From contig JARBJD010000119.1 in the NCBI GenBank assembly GCA_033064195.1, positions 1 to 64,000 of the forward strand: a stretch of 64,000 nt of DNA, read 5' to 3'. This document shows positions 38,036 through 48,040 of the stretch, piece after piece; position 1 is the stretch's first letter; the number at the start of each line of letters is the position of its first letter. The DNA is from Blattamonas nauphoetae (Eukaryota; Preaxostyla; Oxymonadida). A program made the position numbers and the translations under genes. The notes beneath the pieces are model-generated. The model was not told the origin of the DNA, made no database searches, and worked only from the letters and a program-made list of their open reading frames with translations.

Positions 38036-38398
38036 GGTTTCGATGGGTTGGCAACTTAAAATGAACACGAAGAAAGGGGAGATCATCGTTCCACCAAGTA
38101 TTTTATCCACAGTATGCTCTTTTTCCTTCTCAGATTACTCATATTATCCCAACTTCATCAGAAAAGCATAGCAACAAGTGAAGTGATTCACCTTTCCCGG
38201 AAACTGAAAACAGACAGAAACTGGAGGATCAGAATTCTCTTCTCCAAAGTGTCACTTCACTAATTACTATGCTTTTCTGATGAAGTTGGGATAATATGAG
38301 TAATCTGAGAAGGAAATAGAGCATACTGTGGATAAAGAACTTGGTGGAATGATGATCTCCCCTTTCTTCGTGTTCATTTTAATTTGCCGACCCATCGA
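38036..38398. repeat. Foldback (inverted-repeat) sequence between divergent kinase and ARM-like genes
   Basis: Bases 38036-38172 are repeated as reverse complement at about 38262-38398 with only a handful of differences. The flanking AGTGAAGTGA / TCACTTCACT extends the arms toward a spacer of about 60-90 bp. The sequence could form a hairpin with arms of 137-150 bp. It occupies the divergent 5' region of two genes and is absent from the corresponding place in the right arm (about 62.99-63.17 kb). It may be a MITE-like insertion or a locally inverted promoter segment. Confidence 0.85.
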
Positions 38399-39646
38399 AA
38401 CCAACTGAGAGAAGAGTTGAAAATTTTGGTTTGGTCTGATCACTCGTATCACTCTCTCTGCGTTTTACTCACATCTCATCCATATTTTCACTTCCTCACA
38501 TCATCAACGTTCGATTCTCTGGTTAAACTCAGGATAAAACAGTTTTGTGGGGATGGATCGACTCTTCCATCCGTCAATGGACAATGTTGTTGGAACTGCA
38601 AAGACATCGCCAGACGCTGCACAAGATGGTGTGAGACTTTATCTGTGCAATTGTTGTCAGGTGCCGTTGCATTTCTGAACTGGAATCCATCGAAACGATT
38701 GAAATTCTCGCAACAGTCAAGAGTATTCGTCTCCCTCGTGTCGTTGCTGGCAGAGAATCACCCACTGGACGTTGTGCTGGAAGATAAGGCAATGAAGTTG
38801 CTCAACCAGATTGAGGCAGATGAGGAAGAAAAAGCGATGCGTCTGATCTCGAAACTGACACCCTCGCCTTCGGGGGCAGAAATTGAATTCGCGAGATGCC
38901 TTGGGATTCTCGTTGGGTGTCCCAATGATCGGATCGCTTCGGCAGGGATGGGATTTGTGAAGTCGTTCTTCGATTGGTCGTCGCCATCGATCAACCTGAA
39001 GCTCATCGAAGCCGATTTGATTGGCCGACTGGTTGATGCCCTCAGCCCGCACACTCTGCCCATTGAGAGACACGAAACAACACACAAGAATGTGATGCAA
39101 ATTGTGACGGAATGTCTTTGGGTGTGCACTGGATTCAACATGAATGAACTTGGGATATCTGACGACGAAGGAAGAGCACACGTTCGTGAGACTGTGCTGA
39201 CCCGTGTGATCACTCCGTGCGCCTCTTACGTGGAGTATCTGTCAGATTGTCGCTTGACCATCGTCGAAGGAAGTCAATCGTATGCTGTCTCGGATCTGCT
39301 GACCTGCCTCCTGGATGTCTGTGTGTATCATTGTGGCACGTTGGAATTCGTGCTGTCTCTTCCAATTGCGGCAGTACTCCCAATCAGCCTGTCTCATTTC
39401 GAGTCGGAGCCTACGATGGACAAGATTGTGTTCGGACTGCATATCGCGGTGAAGGGGTGGATAGAGGACAGGGAGGAGATTGCGGGGAGGGAGAAGCGTG
39501 TACTGGACGACCTGAGGGAGGAAGGGATGGAAGACTCGATTGAAGAGAAACTGCATTGCGACCCAAAGATCGACACTGGCGTGCAAGTTTCAAGCAGTGC
39601 TGTGTTTCTCTGTCGTGGACTCGGCTTGAACGTCGGCAATTTTTGA
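38384..39646 (+). CDS. ARM-like helical protein, left-arm copy (start unresolved)
   Basis: An open frame of about 420 codons to TGA 39646. The core reads GDGSTLPSVNGQCCWNCKD, then LLSGAVAFLNWN, VFVSLVSLLAENHPLD, CLGILVGCPNDRIASAGM, LIEADLIGRLVDALSPHTLP, SDLLTCLLDVCVYH and SIEEKLHCDPK. This is an ARM/HEAT-like helical array with a Cys-rich N-terminal turn, of a type I associate with oxymonad genomes. No in-frame ATG precedes the conserved core: the open frame begins inside the foldback, and the first Met is far downstream. A first exon further up, or a splice acceptor at 38532 (CTCAG), is likely. The partner copy is at 61767-62909 on the minus strand. Molecular role unknown. Confidence 0.65.
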   Translation: MPTHRNQLREELKILVWSDHSYHSLCVLLTSHPYFHFLTSSTFDSLVKLRIKQFCGDGSTLPSVNGQCCWNCKDIARRCTRWCETLSVQLLSGAVAFLNWNPSKRLKFSQQSRVFVSLVSLLAENHPLDVVLEDKAMKLLNQIEADEEEKAMRLISKLTPSPSGAEIEFARCLGILVGCPNDRIASAGMGFVKSFFDWSSPSINLKLIEADLIGRLVDALSPHTLPIERHETTHKNVMQIVTECLWVCTGFNMNELGISDDEGRAHVRETVLTRVITPCASYVEYLSDCRLTIVEGSQSYAVSDLLTCLLDVCVYHCGTLEFVLSLPIAAVLPISLSHFESEPTMDKIVFGLHIAVKGWIEDREEIAGREKRVLDDLREEGMEDSIEEKLHCDPKIDTGVQVSSSAVFLCRGLGLNVGNF

Positions 39647-39982
39647 ACTGCAATTTGAATTCTGATGAACGAACTCCTTTGGGCACAGCCGTTTCTTTGA
39701 GGAAATTTCTGAATGCTCTTCATGTGTGATCAGAAATTGAGTGATTTAGTATTTGATTTGATATTTTTCTTCCGTTCCTGTTTGTTGTGGACGGTTCGTC
39801 ATCTCTGTTTTGTCTTCACCATCATTGTTGACTCTGTGGATTAGTTCAACTTTAGCAAATCTATTTTCGAGGAATGTGGAAAAATAACGACAATGAAACC
39901 TCCGGATGATCTCGATCTTGACAGTTGAGAAAGATCCAACCTCAAGAATTGTTCGACTTCAGAAACGCATCTCGAACAGCTG
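39647..39982. other. Intergenic, ARM-like gene to acidic gene
   Basis: 336 bp of AT-rich sequence that has a closely similar counterpart at about 61431-61766 in the right arm, so spacing and sequence are conserved between the arms. No separate feature seen. Confidence 0.45.
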
Positions 39983-42499
39983 ATGACCCAACGAACACCA
40001 AAGAAAGTGGTCGTATCCGCGGAACGTTTTCAGATTGCACCGATTCCAACACGGCATGGGCGACTGCATGCGTTTGGAAGTGAGAAAGTCAAAAATGAAG
40101 GAAAAGGTGAAAGGAAAGAAGAGAAGACACCAGAACCGGAAACAACACATCGTCCAGGAGGTGAGACAGCACGACTGACGGATGGAGGAAACCGTTTATC
40201 ACCACAAACTGGGAAGGAAACACGAAAAGACGTTGAAAATGGAAACGAACCAAAAGGGAAAGTGAAAGATGAAGAACTGATTGTTCCAGAAACAAAGGAA
40301 GGAGGGAGAGGAGGGAAGGAGGGGCCAAGAGAGAAGGGAAAGAAAGGGGATGGGAAGGAGGGAAGGAGACGAAAGGGAGGAAAAGAAGTTTGGGGGACTC
40401 GGAAGGTTGGTGGGTGGACGGCGTCGGAGATTTCGGAAGAATTGGACGCGCATGTTGGGTTCCTGACGGATGTTGAGCGGAAGGCGCTTGAAGATGCAGT
40501 GAAGCGTCTGTTTGTTCGTCCGCTGAACGAATCGCCGTTTTACTTGCGACACATGCGCGGAAAGGAAGGGGCGGGTGAAGGGCTGAAGAAGGGCGGGAGG
40601 GCGGAGGGAGGGGGAGTGAAGAAGAGGCAGGATATTCTGGAGAGTCGGGGAGATCAGAAGCGAAAGAAAGAACTGAGCCAAGTTTGGAACGCGATTGCAG
40701 AATTGTACTTTGTGAGTGTTTTTGCTCAACAGCAGATTCGGGATGGACGGGGGAGGACGGATGTGCGGAAAGGAGGAGAGATGGAGGATGGGACTGAATC
40801 GTCGAACGATTCGACAGATCCTCTGACGCCGCGATCGCCACGAACATGGAAGATGGATGGAAAGGAAGGGAAGGGAGGAGGGGAAAAGGGGATGAAGGAT
40901 GGGCGGAATGGGAAGAGGATGAAGAGAGAGATGGAAGAAGCGAAAGAAAAAGATGATCTTTTGAAGAAAGAAGCGGAAAGGGAGGAGTGGAAGAGGGAAT
41001 GGCGGAGAGAATGGTCGGAAGAGCGGAAGAGGGAGGATGAAGAGAGGAGAGTTCGAGAAAGAGAGGAGATGGAGGGAGAGATTGGGCGTCGTGTGGAAGA
41101 GATGCGATTGTCGCTGGAGAGTGAGATTCGTTTGGAGATGATGGAACGAGAGAAGGAACGAGAAAGGAGAGAGTCGGAGAGAGAGAAGGAAGGGAAAGTG
41201 GGGGAATTGGGAGGAGAGGTGGGCAAGGTGGAGGATGTGGATGAGAGAGTTGTGGGTGAGTCGAAGAGGGCGGAAGGAAGGAAGGACGAGGGAGATGGGG
41301 AGCGAGAATGGAAGGACGAGATGCGAGGGATTGTGTCGTTGATTGTTGGATGGGGCGAGGAGGAGGGTCGTCGGCGGGAGGAGATTGAGGCAGAGAGGAG
41401 AAGGGCGAGGGAGGAGTGGTCGGCGTGGCAGAGTTCTTTTGGGCGTCAGTTTGTGGAGATGCGAGAGTCGGTTGTGGATGGAGTGTCTGATGCGATCCGC
41501 GATGGATTGAAGTTGCTGGAGAAAGTGGGAAGGGACGAGAAAGAAACGAAGGAAAATGATGAGGGTGAGAAGAGAAGAGAAGACGAGACACGTGGAGAGA
41601 GGGTCAGTGTGGAAGTTGGGGTTCAGACAGAATCGAGTTTGGAGAGTGGCGAAGAGTTGAAGTTGTCGTTGGAGAGGGAGAGGGAGATGGACGAGACGAG
41701 AACAGAAAGGGAATCGAGTGGAGAGGAAGAATCGGAAGGAGAGCGAGATTCAAGAGACTCAGTGGAACGATACGAAAAGGAGGAAGAGGAAGAAGAGAAG
41801 GAGGACGAACCAAGCAAGAACGAAGAAGATAATGAAGAGAGAAAAGAAGGGGAGAGAGAGGAAGATGGGGAGGAAAGAGAAGATGAGAGGGAAGAAGAAA
41901 AGAGAGATGAAGAAGGAAGGGAAAGCGAAGAAGAGGAACAGAAACAGGCGGAAACTTCGATTGATGCGCGAGAACCAAAAGAAGAGAGAGACTGGAAAGA
42001 AGAACAAGACGAAGGGGAACAAGACGAGGATGGTGGAGGAGAAAAGGAGAGAATCGAAGATGATGATCAAGAGAAGGAAATGGAAGAGGAGAGCGTGGAG
42101 GAGAGTGAGGAGAAAGAGGAAGGACTGAATGATGAGGGAGAAGAGAAGGAAGAGAGCGAGAAAGATGAGAAAGTAGAAGAAGAAAAGAAAGAAAGTGAGA
42201 AAGATGAGAAAGAGGAGATGGAGGAAGAAGGGGCGGAGGGAGGAGAGGAGAGGAAAGATGAAGAATGGAGCGAACATGAAGATGGGAAGGACGAGTTCGA
42301 AACCGAAACCGAAACAGAAGAACTGAGTTGTGAGGCGAGAGAAGAGAGAATGGAGATGGATGTGGAGGAGAAAGGAAGAAATGAGGAGGAGGATGGATCA
42401 GAAAATGGAGGAGAGGAGGAGATGGGCGAGGACGAAGGACGCGAGGAAGCGGATGGCGTTGTCGATGACGATGAAGGACACGTCGAGATGGACACATGA
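39983..42499 (+). CDS. Highly charged Glu/Lys/Arg-rich coiled-coil-like protein, left-arm copy
   Basis: 838 residues from ATG 39983 to TGA 42499. The first ~160 residues are basic and polar. A short ordered-looking segment follows at about 145-255 (GGWTASEISEELDAHVGFL, VERKALEDAVKRLFVRPLN, SQVWNAIAELYFVSVFAQQ). After that the chain is almost wholly Glu, Lys, Arg, Asp and Ser, with heptad-like stretches suggesting long coiled coil, and ends in an acidic tail. The coding strand is strongly purine-biased, which keeps the antisense frames open as well. The right-arm copy (833 residues) differs by substitutions and by in-frame length changes such as a 12-base difference near residue 675. I do not recognise the family. 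Purine-rich repetition means similarity searches will give false coiled-coil hits. Confidence 0.7.
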   Translation: MTQRTPKKVVVSAERFQIAPIPTRHGRLHAFGSEKVKNEGKGERKEEKTPEPETTHRPGGETARLTDGGNRLSPQTGKETRKDVENGNEPKGKVKDEELIVPETKEGGRGGKEGPREKGKKGDGKEGRRRKGGKEVWGTRKVGGWTASEISEELDAHVGFLTDVERKALEDAVKRLFVRPLNESPFYLRHMRGKEGAGEGLKKGGRAEGGGVKKRQDILESRGDQKRKKELSQVWNAIAELYFVSVFAQQQIRDGRGRTDVRKGGEMEDGTESSNDSTDPLTPRSPRTWKMDGKEGKGGGEKGMKDGRNGKRMKREMEEAKEKDDLLKKEAEREEWKREWRREWSEERKREDEERRVREREEMEGEIGRRVEEMRLSLESEIRLEMMEREKERERRESEREKEGKVGELGGEVGKVEDVDERVVGESKRAEGRKDEGDGEREWKDEMRGIVSLIVGWGEEEGRRREEIEAERRRAREEWSAWQSSFGRQFVEMRESVVDGVSDAIRDGLKLLEKVGRDEKETKENDEGEKRREDETRGERVSVEVGVQTESSLESGEELKLSLEREREMDETRTERESSGEEESEGERDSRDSVERYEKEEEEEEKEDEPSKNEEDNEERKEGEREEDGEEREDEREEEKRDEEGRESEEEEQKQAETSIDAREPKEERDWKEEQDEGEQDEDGGGEKERIEDDDQEKEMEEESVEESEEKEEGLNDEGEEKEESEKDEKVEEEKKESEKDEKEEMEEEGAEGGEERKDEEWSEHEDGKDEFETETETEELSCEAREERMEMDVEEKGRNEEEDGSENGGEEEMGEDEGREEADGVVDDDEGHVEMDT

Positions 42500-42623
42500 G
42501 AGAAGAGGGAGGTGTGAGATATGAACAGACCTTTGATACATGAGATCAATCAAGCAGAAACTGAGATCGATCGATCTCAGCTCCAGTTTTTGGGACTGAG
42601 ATCAATGACTTAATTAAGCGTAT

Positions 42624-43334
42624 CTATATTTTTCTCAATTTTCCTGTTTTCAATCGAAATGTGAATGTCTGAAAGATGAGTATGGATATCAATGGAAGAA
42701 ACAGAATAAGAAACTCCACGAAGAGATAAGTGTGAAGAGGTAGATCAGTTTGGAGGTCGAACAATCCAGAATGACATTCCTCTCTTCTTCCTGACGTCAC
42801 TGTGTTGATTGACACATAAATGCTCATTGGTGTGGAGTTGCTTTGTTCATCAAATGTTAGTGTGTGTGCGCCTGTCATCATTCGACTCCCTGACAACGTC
42901 AACAACACATTGTTCTTGTTCTAGGAGTTCAGAGCAGTATCCACTTTCTCCAAAATCGCTCCAAGTGGCGTCTTCAGGCTCGTCTGGTTCAACAGCACGT
43001 ATTCTCCTCCTTTTGTCACACTCACAATCGAATATGTCGTGTTGAACTAGATTTCGGAAAGGAGACAAGCTTTCACTGTTCCTGTTCCTGATGTTCCTGT
43101 GCTGAATGTGATCTCGAATGATCGAGACGACGAGAGACTCACCGTGTACTTACCACCTGATGGAAAGTTCGATCCAACAACTGAAACCGAAAACGAATCT
43201 GATTCCAGAGTCAATCACAATCGGAACTGACTTGCACGACGCTGATTGCACAGAGTATGTCGTCCCAAACAACAGATGAGTCGTATTCTCTTCCCATCCA
43301 ACTGGGAACACAATCGAACAAGTTGTCGAATCAG
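42624..43334 (-). pseudogene. Downstream part of a split beta-helix-family gene
   Basis: On the minus strand, pieces of a secreted beta-helix-type protein can be read directly beside the DIRS element (CSIVFPVGWEENTTHLLFG, then FNTTYSIVSVTKGGEYVLLNQ), followed by a hydrophobic segment (LFVEFLILFLPLISILIF) near 42.67 kb. The frame is not continuous. Pieces of like kind lie on the other side of the element at 48041-49620 in the same orientation, so this is best read as one host gene broken by the insertion and decayed further. Some gaps could be introns. Confidence 0.6.
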
Positions 43335-43415
43335 TGATCCTCTGTTTGTCAAAGTGAGGAAGAGTGAGAATCCTTCCACATCTGAAGTGAGAAGTTTGGT
43401 AATGGGTTAGATTCT
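43335..43415 (-). repeat. DIRS right terminal repeat
   Basis: Bases 43358-43415 are the reverse complement of 47949-48006. The outermost 43335-43364 has no counterpart in the left terminus but is complementary to 43642-43671 in the internal region. Confidence 0.85.
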
Positions 43416-43641
43416 TGGGAGCAGGAAAGTGAGATGCGATGAGAGCTGAAGAAGTTTCATTCAAGAAGGTAAGCCACTCAACAAAACAAACGATACGCTC
43501 CAAGATAGACAACATGAAAAAACAGAAAAGACCAGACGATAGTCAATGAATTTCAACACACACAAAAAGAATAGCAGAAGATAGATGAATGAAAGAATAC
43601 TTCGAAGATAGATGCAGTGACCGTCGGGGTGGGTGGGTGGC

Positions 43642-43712
43642 ACTCTTCCTCACTTTGACAAACAGAGGATCAGTCTGCACTGATCATGTTCGTCTGAGCT
43701 CGGAAGAGTGAG
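43642..43712 (-). repeat. DIRS internal complementary region
   Basis: 43642-43671 is the reverse complement of the right outer end (43335-43364), and 43668-43712 is the reverse complement of the left outer end (47996-48040). The two halves share a GATC. This is the fused-end copy that DIRS elements are thought to use as a bridge when forming a circular intermediate. Confidence 0.88.
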
Positions 43713-46700
43713 GGCTTGGGAGAACTGCTTCAGACTCATCGTGTATTTCACTTTCCGACTGAGGGTTGCATTGTGTGTCGGCGAGTGTTGGGAGTAGATA
43801 ATGCGTTTCCATGACGCCAGACTTTGCGGACAGGCGCACTGAATGTGCAGTGGACCCAATTGACTCCCCACTCATGACCCGAGACGAGATGCCCGCGTGC
43901 TTCAAACGAATAGGGCGAGAACTTGGTGACGTCTATTCCCGCTGATTGCATAAGAGGTCTGACCAAACCTCTAACCTCCTCCACTTTCCTCTCCCGCATC
44001 GTCACGTCATTGAAGAAGATCGATGTTGTCTCCCAACCTGTTGGTCGGAGAGAACGAATGCGTTGGCTCGTCCTCTGAAGAACATCTCCAACGCGGAGCT
44101 CGCTCGGAAGGTTGTCTTCCCTCAACACTACACGCGAAAGTCCGACCTGAACCTTTAACTCAGCCAGGAGAATCACTGTCTGTCCCCTTCTGCTACCTGG
44201 ATACTCCCACAAAGGACTGAAGTCATTTCAGTGAACCTCATTCCATGTTGGAGGATGAGGCTGACTGCAAGAAAGGACTGCCATTGATTCAAAGTGGATG
44301 CTCTTGCCTTATAGTCTTTTTAGATGAGGGATGAGAATCTTCGCGTCGAAAATTGAGTTGTACTTCGAGCGAGTAGGGTTCCTTTTCTTCTCTCCCTCGA
44401 ATGAAGAGTGAGACTGCTGATGACTCACTCACATCGTCTATCCCCAAATGCTTGCACAAGAAACTCAAGGCAGATCTTGCCACCTCCTTCGTTCTTCTAC
44501 CTCCACCTCGCTGAGCCAAAAGTTGGCAGCTTCCACATCGGAAATCTGTGTCCACTCCTTCCCCGCCTGTACACACCATCTCACCCATCTCCTAATCTCT
44601 CCAGCATACTGTGCCCTCGTTCTTCTCTGCGAAGGCCCCTTTCCAACTGCTGATTGCCTCCGCCGACAGTCCCTTCATCTCTCCGAGGGTGTCCCAGATC
44701 TCCTGGGAACGAAGAATGCTTTCACCATCCCAGCTGGGATGCTCGCTCCTGCTGCCTTGACTCCAGGTCCCTCGACTAGAACGTCCGTGCTCCTTCCCAG
44801 TGTCACTTTTTTCGTCGCCAATTGCTTGAGCTCTGAATGACCTGGGAGCGTGGCCCAATCGAATGCCACTACGATTCCTTCGCATCCGTCCCGTTCCATC
44901 TTCCTCACTGTCTTGAGGAGGAGCGGGTTGGGTGGGAAGGCCCAGACGACCTCCTCTCTCCAATCGACCATCAGCCCGTTCGTGGCTATCGCCTGTTCGT
45001 TTCTCTTCCACGCACAAAAGCGTTCTGTCTGCGTGTTCCACGCGTTGGCGAACACATCCAGTGTTGGGATGACCTTCCATGTCTGACACACCATGCGATA
45101 TAGATCCTTCCTCAACTGATAATCCCCTCCGTTCCTCTCCGCGTGACAACTCGTCTGCCTGACGATTGTCCCGTCCTGGGATATGGACTGCTCTCATTCT
45201 GTGTTTGTGTTGCGTTAGATACGACAAAATGTTTCGAAGGGTAGGGAGGAGTGAGACGGCACAACTCCTCCGGTTGATGTTGAAGACAACGGTTGAATTG
45301 TCCGATTTGAGGAGGATGTCCGTCCCGTCCTCCAAACTCCTCTCCTTCTGCATCTCTTCGATGATCCAACTGACCGCAAGCATCTCTCTCCAATTGCTGC
45401 TCTGCTTCCTCTCCTCCTCGCTGAATGTCCTCTGATGAAATGTGTCCTCCTTTCCTTTGGAGCTGACGACTGCGCCCATTCCCCACTCCGATGCGTCTGT
45501 CGTGACGACCACGGTTGGAACGAAAGGTCGGATGCTGGCTTCCATCTCCCTCTGCAATCGTTCCTTCCACCATCTGAGCTCCTCGATCTCTGTGTCCCCC
45601 AGAGCTCCTCGGTTGTGATATCCTCCGTCTCCCACGATCTCCTCCTTCCTCCTCGTCAGGTTCCTTGTTCGGACGAACGTCTCCGCCCTCGACGATGGCG
45701 AAGGACTGGAGGACACCTACGAGCGACGCCAGTGCGTGCCCGACGCACTGGCGCTGGTGTCTGCACTGTGTCAGCCTGTCCCTCACCTTCACGAACGCCT
45801 TCTTCCGCTTCATCTTCGTCGCGGCCACCATCATCGACTCTGTCTTCCAGAGGAATCCGAGGAACTCCAGCTGCCTTGAGGGTTGGAGGATGGACTTCTC
45901 CTGATTCACAGTGAATCCTAGTCTGTCCAATTCCAGCAATGTCAGCAGAATGCTCTTCTCCATCTCCTCCCTCCGATTCCCCCATCAGCAGAATGTCGTC
46001 CAGATAGATGACCAGCCTGATCCTCCTCCTGAGCTTTGATACGACCTCCCTCATCATCTTGGTGAAGATGAGTGGTGAGAGACTGAGTCCAAACGGGAGA
46101 GTTGTGTGGCTGTAGTAGATATTTTGGAAGGTAAAGCATAGATACTGGGCTGAGTCGCTGTGGATTGGGACGTGTTGATATGCCAACCGCAGGTCGATCT
46201 TTGCCAGATAGTCTCCAGTCCTCATCGTGTCCACAATTGTCGTCCAGCTCTCCATCTTGAAGTGCGTCGGCAGCAAGAGCCTGTTCGCTGGCCGACAATC
46301 GAGAATCTTTCGATACGTTCCATCCGACTTCGGAACCAAGAACGTGTTGTTGAGAAGAACCACTTTGTCGATCGTGGTCTTCACTATCATTCCTTCTTTG
46401 ATCTCCGCAAGAATTAACTCCCTCATTGCTCGACTCTCCTTCTCCCCCTTGACAATACACTGCGAATGTCCCTTCAACTCTGGCTTGGAGAGGAAGGGGA
46501 TCCTCACTCCTTCCTTGACAGCTTGATAAAACCTTGATCGCCTCCATTCCTGCGCTTTGTGCCGAATGAAGCCTCCAATCCCAACGCCGCTCCTCTCTCG
46601 TGTTTGATGTTGAAAGAAAGACCGAACTTTGTCTGTTAAAGAAAGATCCCGTGAAAGGTAACTGAAACCAAGAGTGTGTTGATGTGTGTTGTAAGGTAGT

Positions 46701-47948
46701 AGTGTTGTAGGTCTTGTGGGAACTGAACAGTTGTGAGATGCGAAGTGAACGGTCGGAGCTTCTACTGTCTTGTTTGTTGTCCGCTCCTCTGGTCTTCCAC
46801 GAGCGATGGGTGATTCGAGAACCTGTTTGAAAACTGGCGGCGCGGTTGAGAAGAGGGGATGAATCGAGGAGGTGCCACCTGCTGTCCCCCACGCCAGTCT
46901 CCCCCTCTGATTGTATTGGGAGCTGATCCAGCGTGGGCCTGCGTTCGGCCGAAAAAACTGGGTATGTCTTCTTAGCTTCATTTCCGCCCCAATCGAGCGA
47001 ACCTCCCTCGCTTGCTGAATCTCCTTCTGCAGCTCTTCTCGCTGTCTTCGTGCATTGTCTTGTTCTCTCTCATCCCCTTTAAAGCTTGAAAGGATGTTCA
47101 GCCCCAGCACCTTCCGTGTTTGTTCAATCCTCTTAACAATCTCTGCTGCCTTATACCCTTGGAGACAGATCGCCTGTCCAATTGGCATTCCTTGCTTAAC
47201 CGCTTGAAACAAACCACAGGCAAGCTTGACGCCGTGGAAGGCCTCCTTCTTCAATGCAATCAGGAGGTCGTCGACCCTCCGATCCTCCTTCGCCACGAAT
47301 TCTCGAATAACGTCCTCATTGAGCTTTATACCTTCCACCAGCTTCATCACCTCACGTAATGTTTGGAGTGCGACCGGGTTCCACGTGAAAGGGGCAGTTC
47401 AGTTGCCACCTCCACCATCGTTGTTTGGAGGTCATTCATCTCCACTTCATCCATCGCATTTGCACCTCGATTGGGGAGTGATTCGATTGCATCATGTTGT
47501 TCTGTTTGGAATTGCACGCCTTGGCGTTGGGCTGGCAGGTGAAAGATCGGAGGTGTGGTACTGCCCAAATCCTCAAGTTGAGGTGTGTTCAGTGACGGAA
47601 TTTGATTACGTGTGAATGGTTGAGGCGTGAGAACCTGTCGTTGAGGGGCTCTCTGTGCGAGTCCGGTAATGGCAGCCTGCCAACTTTCCGAATCGAGACC
47701 AAAGGCCAAGTCTATCGTCCCCATCATCAAACGAACTAAATGGAAGAGTGCTCCTGCGGCCGGAGTCAGATATTGAGGCATTTGCATATTGGCGAACTCC
47801 TGCGCCTCCTCCGACTCCGGAACCAACATCGTCGTGAAAACTTTGGCGGCGAACCCTCGTAACTCCTTGAGCCGATTATGAAACGAATCCAAGCTACTTG
47901 AATTGTCCATCGTTCCGAAGTGACCAAACTTCAAACAAAAAACAGATG

Positions 47949-48040
47949 AGAATCTAACCCATTACCAAACTTCTCACTTCAGATGTGGAAGGATTCTCAC
48001 TCTTCCGAGCTCAGACGAACATGATCAGTGCAGACTGATC
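47949..48040 (-). repeat. DIRS left terminal repeat
   Basis: The inner part (47949-48006) is the inverted partner of 43358-43415. The outer part overlaps the segment complementary to the internal region. Like the right end, the terminus carries GATC. Confidence 0.85.

Larger units (their letters stand above)
37034..42525 (+). repeat. Left arm of a large inverted duplication
   Basis: This stretch is matched in inverted orientation by 58903-64000 (the window ends inside the match). It contains the kinase gene start, an ARM-like gene and the acidic Glu-rich gene. The inner edge is at about 42525, where both arms share GTGAGATATGAA and then diverge. The outer edge is not in the window on the right arm. 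Confidence 0.9.
43335..48040 (-). mobile_element. DIRS-type tyrosine-recombinase retrotransposon, nearly full length
   Basis: A 4.7 kb element on the minus strand. Parts in order from the high-coordinate end: left terminal repeat; a gag-like region (about 47.9-47.35 kb); reverse transcriptase (about 46.5-45.9 kb, with the YLDD catalytic motif); RNase H and the DIRS-type C-terminal region (about 45.6-44.7 kb); a weak tyrosine-recombinase-like region (about 44.6-43.75 kb); internal complementary region; right terminal repeat. The terminal repeats are inverted, and the internal region matches the two outer ends joined together, which is the defining layout of DIRS elements. There is no integrase or protease of the LTR type. 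The repeat segments agree base for base where I compared them, so the insertion is young. The coding part is interrupted, with perhaps two or three breaks not explained by the overlapping frames usual in the family. It sits inside a host beta-helix gene. Confidence 0.85.

Noticed and set aside
40089-41591. Ser/Pro-rich 500-codon frame antisense to the acidic gene, with a 549-codon counterpart at 59822-61471
   Set aside because: Mirror image of a purine-biased coding strand; GAG and AAG codons read as CTC and CTT on the other side. The sense frame has structured segments and a clear ATG and stop.
43335-48040. LTR retrotransposon (Ty3/gypsy) or Polinton
   Set aside because: Termini are inverted, with an internal complementary region; no direct LTRs, DDE integrase, protease or capsid-type genes of those groups were seen.
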